A DNA stretch of 5,210 nt, taken from assembly GCA_024763295.1 (NCBI GenBank), contig JANTFU010000176.1, positions 1-5,210 on the forward strand, read 5' to 3'. The position numbers were made by a program, and so were the translations under genes. Position 1 is the stretch's first letter; the number at the start of each line of letters is the position of its first letter. The notes below the pieces were generated by a model. The model ran no database searches. It saw only the letters and a list, made by a program, of their open reading frames with translations, and was not told where the DNA came from. Positions 1-4,360 of the stretch are shown piece by piece. The DNA is from Anaerolineales bacterium (lineage in GTDB: Bacteria; Chloroflexota; Anaerolineae; Anaerolineales; Villigracilaceae).

Positions 1-842
1 TGCGTGCCCCCATCCTGATCTCGTCAATGACCGGCGGGACAGCCGAAGCCGCGACTCTGAATCGCAGGCTGGCAGAAGCCGCGCAAGAAACGGGCATCGC
101 GATGGGCGTCGGCTCGCAACGCGCCGCCATCGAAGACGCCAAACAAGCCCAAACCTTCAAAATTTGCCGCGAATCCGCTCCGGACGCAATGCTCTTTGCC
201 AATCTCGGTGCAGTGCAACTCAATTACGGCTACGGCATCGACGAGTGCCAACGTGCCGTCGATATGCTCGCCGCCGACGCACTGATTTTGCATCTCAACC
301 CCTTGCAGGAAGCCGTCCAAGCAGGCGGGGACACGAATTTTGCAGGCTTGGCAAAGAAGATAGAAGAAATTTGCAAAAAGTTGAACGTGCCTGTCATCGC
401 CAAAGAAGTTGGTTGGGGGATTTCAGCACATACCGCCAAATTGCTTGCCGATTGCGGCGTAGACGCCATTGATGTGGCGGGCGCGGGCGGTACAAGCTGG
501 TCGCAGGTCGAAATGCACCGCGCCCCCGACGAATTTACCCGCGAATTAGCCGCCACCTTCATCGACTGGGGCATCCCGACTGCCGACTCGATTCTAAATG
601 TAAAGAAAACCGCCCCTGAAATGATCGTCTTCGCCAGCGGCGGTCTAAAAAACGGGTTGGACATCGCCAAATCCATTGCACTCGGCGCGACGCTTGGCGG
701 CTTGGCAACGCCCTTCTTGCGCGCTGCGCTCGTCTCAACCGATAAGGTCGTCGAAAAAATCGGCTTGCTCAAAGATCAACTTGAAGTGACGATGTTTTCA
801 ACCGGAAGCAAAACGCTCTCAGAACTACCCAAATTTGACTAA
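1..842 (+). CDS. fni: Type 2 isopentenyl-diphosphate delta-isomerase (FMN-dependent), 5'-truncated by the window edge
   Basis: Interconverts isopentenyl and dimethylallyl diphosphate in the cytoplasm, using reduced FMN, for isoprenoid synthesis. The reading frame is open from the left edge (first whole codon at 3) to a TAA at 840-842, giving 279 residues. The family is usually about 340-360 residues, so roughly 65-75 N-terminal residues are missing, including the Arg/Lys substrate-binding segment. Family motifs appear in order: SSMTGGT (residues 7-13, FMN site), GVGSQR (about 35-40), NLGAVQ (about 67-72), HLNPLQE (about 97-103, whose Gln-Glu binds Mg2+ and substrate), KEVGWGIS (mid-protein), AGAGGTSW, and ASGGLKNGLDIAKSIALGA near the C-terminus (FMN phosphate binding). 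The internal ATG at 27 lies inside the SSMTGGT motif and is not the start. The gene is convergent with the minus-strand operon. The type 2 enzyme usually accompanies a mevalonate-type pathway, but no other isoprenoid gene is in view. Confidence 0.96.
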   Translation, partial: RAPILISSMTGGTAEAATLNRRLAEAAQETGIAMGVGSQRAAIEDAKQAQTFKICRESAPDAMLFANLGAVQLNYGYGIDECQRAVDMLAADALILHLNPLQEAVQAGGDTNFAGLAKKIEEICKKLNVPVIAKEVGWGISAHTAKLLADCGVDAIDVAGAGGTSWSQVEMHRAPDEFTRELAATFIDWGIPTADSILNVKKTAPEMIVFASGGLKNGLDIAKSIALGATLGGLATPFLRAALVSTDKVVEKIGLLKDQLEVTMFSTGSKTLSELPKFD

Positions 843-860
843 GGAATGGGAATTAACATA

Positions 861-1002
861 CAAAGTTGCACCAGTTCCTGAGCGGAGCGACGACCAACGG
901 GAGGAGTGTAGTCGAAGGACGGCGTTCCCTGAAAATCGCCCTTCGACTACGCACTTCTCTCTCGTTCAGTGCTCCGCTCAGGGACTGAAATTTTGCACTT
1001 TA
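861..1002. repeat. Long imperfect inverted-repeat element between convergent genes
   Basis: Two nested pairs of arms are visible. The outer arms are 872-888 and 971-987, complementary at 16 of 17 positions, with core TGAGCGGAGC / GCTCCGCTCA. The inner arms are 908-918 and 940-950, a perfect 11 bp (GTAGTCGAAGG / CCTTCGACTAC) around a 21-base centre. Weaker complementarity extends outward (AAAGTTGCA near 862 against TGCACTTT near 994). The element begins about 20 bases after the isomerase stop, and T-rich sequence follows its right arm. It could therefore end transcription from both convergent sides, though it is not a classic compact terminator. It looks like a REP- or MITE-type dispersed palindrome; copy number cannot be judged from one window. 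A plus-strand frame running through it (835-1020) shows no protein-like character. Confidence 0.8.
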
Positions 1003-1016
1003 TTTAATCTTTGCTC

Positions 1017-1118
1017 TTAATTGATAATTCTCCACGCAACAATAAAGTCGTCTATGGCACTCGAATAGTCTCTGTGCACATATTCGGGTAGGTCTGAAAG
1101 ATTATGGTGGGCAAACAT
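1017..1118 (-). CDS. Possible 33-residue ORF overlapping the reductase stop (doubtful)
   Basis: The stop of the RibD-like reductase (TGA, 1120-1118) shares its A with an ATG (1118-1116), the same TGATG arrangement used at the PTPS-glycosyltransferase junction. The frame runs 33 codons to a TAA at 1019-1017. The peptide begins MFAHHNLSDLPEYVHRDY and ends AWRIIN; it is mixed in composition, with no signal peptide or membrane segment. I recognise no family. Third-codon positions are less G+C-rich than in the neighbouring genes, and two Arg codons are AGA, which argues against a well-adapted gene. It stops about 15 bases before the repeat element, so it could be a remnant of a longer downstream gene cut off when the repeat arrived. 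It may equally be chance. Confidence 0.25.
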   Translation of the reverse strand: MFAHHNLSDLPEYVHRDYSSAIDDFIVAWRIIN

Positions 1119-1783
1119 CACAAAACTTTGTATTTTAGCAAAATCCCGTCTTCTTCCAACTTTTCCAATGTCAACAATTTCAAATGAATACCGCCCAATA
1201 GCCCATTGCCATCCGCCAACGTGGGCGCAGTTGCCCCGCCAAAGATGCGCGGTGCGATGTAAGCGTGGATTTCGTCCACCAGTCCCGCTTCGAGCAGCGC
1301 TGCAATCATCCCGCCACCGCCTTCGACCATGAGGGTTTCGATGCCATGTTCTGCCAAAACCTTGAAGGCTGCAACTAAATCCACGCGCGTTTTACCAAGC
1401 ACGAAAACTTTTGCGCCGGCATTACGCAAGAGCGCGAGTTGTTCGGGCGATGTCCGCTCGGTGGTGAAGAGGAAGACCTCGCCACCGCCATCGTTCAGGA
1501 AGCGCGAATTGGCGGGCAAGGCACACGCCGAGACAATGCCCACTTTGGCGGGATCAGGCGCAAGTCCACGCGCGAGGCGGTCGGCGCGTAATTCTTCCGA
1601 TTTGACCGTTAGGCGCGGGTCTTCCGCCAGCAGCGTGTTGCCGCCGACCAAAATCGCGTCATGCGCGGCGCGCATTGCATCCACGCGTTCCCAATCTGCA
1701 TCGGACGAGATTTTCGCTCCCTGCCGCGCGACATTGTCGATTTTGCCATCCAGAGTCATGGCGACGTTGACGGTCGTTTTCAT
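1118..1783 (-). CDS. RibD C-terminal domain / dihydrofolate-reductase-fold NAD(P)H reductase (archaeal-type pyrimidine reductase-like)
   Basis: This 221-residue stand-alone reductase matches the RibD C-terminal domain. In riboflavin synthesis that domain reduces the ribosyl side chain of the aminopyrimidine phosphate intermediate with NAD(P)H. Visible motifs are MTLDGKID at residues 9-16, SSDADWERV at 26-34, DAILVGGNTLLAEDPRLTV at 42-60 (substrate and nucleotide binding), VEGGGGMI at 153-160 and LVDEIHAYIAPRIFGG at 168-183. The N-terminal deaminase domain of bacterial RibD is absent, as in the archaeal/fungal enzymes that act before deamination. The start ATG overlaps the methyltransferase stop (ATGA, 1783-1780), so translation is probably coupled; no strong ribosome binding site precedes it. 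Placement beside a PTPS homologue and a glycosyltransferase, rather than other riboflavin genes, suggests it reduces a pterin- or pyrimidine-like intermediate in a dedicated pathway. The fold assignment is firm; the substrate is inferred. Confidence 0.9.
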   Translation of the reverse strand: MKTTVNVAMTLDGKIDNVARQGAKISSDADWERVDAMRAAHDAILVGGNTLLAEDPRLTVKSEELRADRLARGLAPDPAKVGIVSACALPANSRFLNDGGGEVFLFTTERTSPEQLALLRNAGAKVFVLGKTRVDLVAAFKVLAEHGIETLMVEGGGGMIAALLEAGLVDEIHAYIAPRIFGGATAPTLADGNGLLGGIHLKLLTLEKLEEDGILLKYKVL

Positions 1784-2679
1784 GGGACGCTGCCGAAAAA
1801 ATCGAGTTGGTGGGCGATGTAGACCAGCGTGCCGCGCTCGATTTGGGCATGGCGGGCGCTCGCCCAGCTTTCGATTTGCCGAGGGGTAATTTTCCCGTCA
1901 AGCGCGCCCCGAACCGTGTCGACGATAAAGTGCAGAAAATACGCTTCGTCGGCGGGATAGCCGCTCTCATCGCCGAAAACAACCCAATCGGACGCGCCCG
2001 CCGCTTCGATTTTAGCGCCCGCGTTGCGCAGATGAGTGAAAAGATGACGCCCCGCGTGGCTATCGCCCGATGGCTTGCCATTGGTAATGCGCTCGTCCAT
2101 CGTGCGGTGATAGACAGCCATGACCTCGGCATCGTCGGGGACGTCTGGCTCGAAGATGGTCTCACCGTCGAAATTGATGGTGAAGTAGAAGTTACCGTTA
2201 GGCTTGAGCGTTTTGAAAAGTTCGGGCAATGTAGCGGGAATATCGACCAAATCGAGGAAGGCGTGCGCGATGAGCAAGTCGTATTGCTGGTCAGCGGGAC
2301 GACGAGCGAGAAAATTGAAGAGGTCTTCGGCAAGAAAATCGACCTGGGTGACCTGTCCCATGTGCCAAAGAATGAGGGTTTCGTCCTCCCAATGCCAGGT
2401 GACGTTGTGCTCGTCCGCCCATTTTGGCAGGCGCTCTTTGGCAGCAGCGATATTTCCGGGCTGCTCGTCGAGCAAGGTGTAGTGGACGTGCTGGAGCGTG
2501 TCGCGCTCGTGCAGACGCTCGATCATCGTGCCGATGCCACCGCCGATTTCGAGGATTTCTAAATCCCAAGGATCGTTAAGGCGTTCGGCGAGGGCGTCCC
2601 AGACGCGCTGGTTAAGGGCGCGGTCATCGACGGTCTTTTTGGAGGCAAGGTAGCGGGGGAAGTTGTTGTATTTTGTCAT
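1780..2679 (-). CDS. Class I SAM-dependent methyltransferase
   Basis: This 299-residue protein has a Rossmann-type methyltransferase core. Motif I is EILEIGGGIGTM (about residues 41-52). The acidic end of strand 2 is YTLLDEQ (67-73, Asp71 probably holding the SAM ribose). Motif IV-like DLLIAHAFLDLVD is followed by LPELFKTLKPNGNFYFTINFD, the usual post-motif helix and strand. The N-terminal lead NNFPRYLASKKTVDDRALN and the INFDGETIFEP segment look like family-specific substrate-binding parts. The gene ends in an ATGA overlap with the RibD-like reductase. Its ATG (2679-2677) follows an A-rich CAGAAAAA stretch without a clear GGAG, and the repeat at 2691-2790 begins just 11 bases upstream. The original leader may therefore have been replaced by the repeat. 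Methyl acceptor unknown; a small molecule made with the neighbouring enzymes is the simplest reading. Confidence 0.88.
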   Translation of the reverse strand: MTKYNNFPRYLASKKTVDDRALNQRVWDALAERLNDPWDLEILEIGGGIGTMIERLHERDTLQHVHYTLLDEQPGNIAAAKERLPKWADEHNVTWHWEDETLILWHMGQVTQVDFLAEDLFNFLARRPADQQYDLLIAHAFLDLVDIPATLPELFKTLKPNGNFYFTINFDGETIFEPDVPDDAEVMAVYHRTMDERITNGKPSGDSHAGRHLFTHLRNAGAKIEAAGASDWVVFGDESGYPADEAYFLHFIVDTVRGALDGKITPRQIESWASARHAQIERGTLVYIAHQLDFFGSVP

Positions 2680-2690
2680 TTTTTCTGTTC

Positions 2691-2790
2691 GGTGGCTGAG
2701 TAGCTCCGATGCTTTTCGGAGCGTATCGAAGCCAAATCTTTGTCGTAAACTGTTGGTTTCGATACGGCGAAGTGCGTCGCCTACTCAACC
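2691..2790. repeat. Cloverleaf-like palindromic element splitting the operon
   Basis: Four nested pairings can be read directly. The outer arms are 2694-2703 and 2781-2790 (GGCTGAGTAG against CTACTCAACC, 9 of 10). The inner arms are 2722-2735 and 2753-2766 (CGTATCGAAGCCAA against TTGGTTTCGATACG, 13 of 14). Two side hairpins lie between inner and outer arms: 2703-2709 with 2716-2722 (7 bp, GCTCCGA/TCGGAGC) and 2766-2770 with 2777-2781 (5 bp, GGCGA/TCGCC). A transcript of either strand could fold into a cruciform or cloverleaf. The element occupies nearly the whole 105-bp gap between glycosyltransferase and methyltransferase and supplies the former's stop codon. It shares the scheme 'TGAG at the outer edge, TCGAA on the inner arm' with the 861-1002 element and probably belongs to the same broad class of dispersed palindromes. 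Confidence 0.82.
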
Positions 2791-3897
2791 AACGCTTATG
2801 ATTTGTAGTAGAAATTTGCGAATTTTCGCCATACTCTCATTCCAAGTAGGATGCGAACGATAACGTTCGCGGGCAGCAAGGCTCATTTGGATGAGCTTTT
2901 CGCGGTCGTGGGCGAGTGTGCGAAGACGGACAGCGAGGGTTTCGGCACCGCTGGGGTTGATGAGATAGCCATCCACGTCGGGCGTGATGATTTCATGGGC
3001 GGCACCGTCCGTTGAGCCAATGGCGGGCAGACCGTAGCCCATCCCTTCGAGATAGGCAATCCCGAAACCTTCATAGGAAGAAGGCAAGGCTAAAATGTGG
3101 CTTTCGCGCAATTTTTCTTTGAGCGGCTCATCGTTCAGTGCGCCTGTAAAAGTGATTTTTTCGCTCAATCCTAATCGGGCTACTTGCGCTTGAATTTGGC
3201 GCACATAGACAGGTTCAACATCAAGATTGCCGATGACAGTTAGGTGAAGTTTTTCGTCGATGAGCGCAAGCGCATCCACGAGGGTGTGCAAATTCTTGCG
3301 TGGAATAACGCTGCCGAGAAAGGCGATCTTCAATACATCCGCTTGGGCGCGGACGGCAATTTCAACATCGGTGATTTGCGGGTTTAGACGGTTGCCTGCG
3401 GGAAAGGCAACCACATGCGGGCGGGATTCGCCAATGGTCGCTTCGACGACGCCGCGCGTGGTTTGACTGTTGAAGACAAACCCGTCCACGCTACGCAGAT
3501 ATGCCGCTTCGGGAATGCGGTAAAACGCATTTTGCCACGCGGGACGCAACTCGCTGCTGCGCAGGTGGTGGACGATGGAGATGATGGGCGGAAAAGCCCC
3601 CTTCCTAGCCTTCCCCCGATGGGGGAAGGAACGCCACCTGAGACGTTGATTGAGCCGAAATAATGATGGATGATTTAGCTCGTCTTGCACCAAAACGTCC
3701 ACGCGCAGACCAAGTAAACGTCGCAGGAGCGAGGCGGAGAAATTATCCGTGAGATGTGCTGCGTAATTCCGCCACGGGATCGAAATGACTTCCACATCAT
3801 CGCCTGCATCCCGCAGATGCTGGACGAGCTTGCGGTCATAGAGATAGCCGCCGCTAAGCGTATCAAGACTGCCGTAGATTAGCAAACCAACGCGCAT
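2785..3897 (-). CDS. Glycosyltransferase family 4 (GT-B fold), with an in-frame repeat-derived insertion
   Basis: This 370-residue retaining GT4-type enzyme would transfer a sugar from a nucleotide-sugar donor. The N-terminal acceptor half has GLLIYGSLDTLSGGYLYDRK (4-23), DVLVQDELNHPSLF (67-80) and IISIVHHLRSSE (105-116). The C-terminal donor half has FNSQTT (142-147), IAFLGSVIPRKNLHTLVDAL (191-210), VIGN (221-224), ITFTGAL (248-254) and SSYEGFGIAYLEGMGYGLP (273-291), containing the E-x7-E pair Glu276/Glu284. The start at 3897 is preferred: its A is shared with the PTPS stop (TGATG) and GGAG lies 5 bases upstream; a start at 3924 would add nine non-conserved residues and overlap PTPS by 28 bases. 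Residues about 90-102 (SFPHRGKARKGAF) look inserted and coincide with a DNA palindrome. The last residues and stop lie in the 2691-2790 repeat. With the PTPS neighbour, a pterin- or deazapurine-type acceptor is possible, but no sequence feature proves it. Confidence 0.93.
   Translation of the reverse strand: MRVGLLIYGSLDTLSGGYLYDRKLVQHLRDAGDDVEVISIPWRNYAAHLTDNFSASLLRRLLGLRVDVLVQDELNHPSLFRLNQRLRWRSFPHRGKARKGAFPPIISIVHHLRSSELRPAWQNAFYRIPEAAYLRSVDGFVFNSQTTRGVVEATIGESRPHVVAFPAGNRLNPQITDVEIAVRAQADVLKIAFLGSVIPRKNLHTLVDALALIDEKLHLTVIGNLDVEPVYVRQIQAQVARLGLSEKITFTGALNDEPLKEKLRESHILALPSSYEGFGIAYLEGMGYGLPAIGSTDGAAHEIITPDVDGYLINPSGAETLAVRLRTLAHDREKLIQMSLAARERYRSHPTWNESMAKIRKFLLQIISVG
3593..3633. repeat. 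Palindromic repeat lying inside the glycosyltransferase coding region
   Basis: A perfect 9-bp palindrome (CCTTCCCCC at 3609-3617, GGGGGAAGG at 3621-3629) with a 3-base GAT loop is preceded by another copy of the arm's start (CCCTTCCTA near 3599-3607). Composition changes abruptly from the surrounding coding sequence to C-runs and G-runs. The translated stretch (SFPHRGKARKGAF) is basic and low in hydrophobics. It separates DELNHPSLFRLNQRLRWR from IISIVHHLR, which would be expected to sit close together in a GT4 N-terminal domain. The same arm type is, to my recollection, a common dispersed palindrome in some environmental genomes. The element's edges are approximate. Confidence 0.65.
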
Positions 3898-4274
3898 CAG
3901 CGCTCCAGCCGATAGGCTGCCCAAGCGATTTCGTTTTCCCAGAGTTTGACGGTGAAAGCAGAGATGTTTGGCGCGGCAATGCGCTCGCTGAGGGTCTCAC
4001 AAAGAATGCGTGAGAAGTGTTCGATAGAGGGGTTTAGCCCTGCAAAGGCGGGCATTTCGTTGAGGGTTTTGTCGCGGTGTTCCGCGACGAGGGCATCGAG
4101 ATTGGCTTCGATATCGACGATATCAACAAGGTAGCCGTGCTGGTCGAGGGTAGCGCCTTCAAGCTGCAACTCAAGCACATAATGATGCGAATGACGTTCG
4201 TTTTCAGCACCCCAATCACCGCCGATGAGGAAGTGTTGGGCAACGAATTTTCTTTGGACTGCGACTGTGTACAT
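3897..4274 (-). CDS. 6-pyruvoyl-tetrahydropterin synthase / QueD family protein with Glu in place of the catalytic Cys
   Basis: This 125-residue member of the PTPS/QueD (COG0720) family is normal in length for a single-domain T-fold enzyme. The family converts dihydroneopterin triphosphate to pyruvoyl-, carboxy- or hydroxymethyl-pterins. Probable zinc ligands are His14 (FVAQHF), His28 and His30 (RHSHHY). The usual CxxxHGH signature reads E24-N-E-R-H-S-H: Glu replaces the nucleophilic Cys and Ser replaces Gly. Other family landmarks are the VDIVDIEANL segment (50-59), EHRDKTLNEMPAF (65-77), NPSIEH (81-86) and the pterin-anchoring Glu in WENEIAWAAY (112-121). The start at 4274 is chosen because AGGAGA precedes it and MYTVAVQRKFVAQH is the normal N-terminus. 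A start at 4337 would add 21 unusual residues and lies in a hairpin loop. ExxxH variants (PTPS-III) are known to make 6-hydroxymethyl-dihydropterin; whether this one does is inferred. Confidence 0.92.
   Translation of the reverse strand: MYTVAVQRKFVAQHFLIGGDWGAENERHSHHYVLELQLEGATLDQHGYLVDIVDIEANLDALVAEHRDKTLNEMPAFAGLNPSIEHFSRILCETLSERIAAPNISAFTVKLWENEIAWAAYRLER
3903..3906 (-). promoter_or_regulatory. Ribosome binding site deciding the glycosyltransferase start
   Basis: GGAG on the minus strand, inside the last codons of the PTPS gene, lies 5 bases before the ATG at 3897-3895. That ATG shares its first base with the PTPS stop codon. This supports coupled translation and the start at 3897 rather than at 3924. 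Confidence 0.7.
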
Positions 4275-4278
4275 AATT

Positions 4279-4284
4279 TCTCCT
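4279..4284 (-). promoter_or_regulatory. Ribosome binding site deciding the PTPS start
   Basis: AGGAGA on the minus strand lies 4 bases before the ATG at 4274-4272. It is the strongest Shine-Dalgarno match I found in the window, and it selects this start over the in-frame ATG at 4337. I see no convincing -35/-10 pair between here and the upstream gene. Confidence 0.8.
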
Positions 4285-4314
4285 GCGTGTGTAATTCTTT
4301 CTGTAATGGATTTA

Positions 4315-4355
4315 AAGCGTGAAACGTAAAAAAACATATTTTACGTTTCACGCTT
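4315..4355. terminator. Perfect 17-bp inverted repeat, possible terminator or leader hairpin
   Basis: Arms 4315-4331 and 4339-4355 are fully complementary (core GCGTGAAACGTAAAA / TTTTACGTTTCACGC) around the 7-base loop AAACATA. It begins 5 bases past the oxidoreductase stop on the minus strand and 40 bases before the PTPS start. Position fits a terminator for the oxidoreductase. However, on that strand the stem is followed only by TTTAAATCC and lacks a proper U-run, and the stem is A/T-rich at its tip. It could instead be a dispersed palindrome, a partial terminator allowing read-through, or a protein-binding site. Confidence 0.5.
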
Positions 4356-4360
4356 CAGAT

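Noticed and set aside
835..1020. Plus-strand 61-codon frame overlapping the end of the isomerase gene
   Set aside because: It runs straight through the inverted-repeat element, overlaps the isomerase stop and shows no protein-like pattern.
1659..2333. Minus-strand 224-codon frame rich in Ser, Arg and Pro
   Set aside because: It is an out-of-frame reading of the methyltransferase and reductase genes with no domain signature.
1807..2562. Long plus-strand open frame (251 codons) antisense to the methyltransferase gene
   Set aside because: The minus strand here carries clear methyltransferase motifs and an ATGA overlap with its neighbour. The plus frame has no recognisable domain and is a shadow of high-G+C codon bias.
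2691..2790. Cloverleaf-like fold as a tRNA gene
   Set aside because: The arms do not match tRNA dimensions: there is no 7-bp acceptor stem, no GGTTCGAATCC-type T-arm and no anticodon loop. The nested palindromes fit a repeat element.
3609..3629. G/C-rich hairpin in the glycosyltransferase gene as a transcription terminator
   Set aside because: There is no T-run on either side and it lies inside an intact, conserved open reading frame.
3898..3924. Upstream ATG at 3924 as the start of the glycosyltransferase gene
   Set aside because: It would overlap PTPS by 28 bases and add nine residues (MGSLSAGAL) before the conserved GT-B first strand. The TGATG junction with GGAG at 3903-3906 is the better start.
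4275..4337. Upstream ATG at 4337 as the start of the PTPS gene
   Set aside because: It falls in the loop of a perfect hairpin, has no ribosome binding site and adds 21 residues absent from the normal family N-terminus. The ATG at 4274 has a good AGGAGA.
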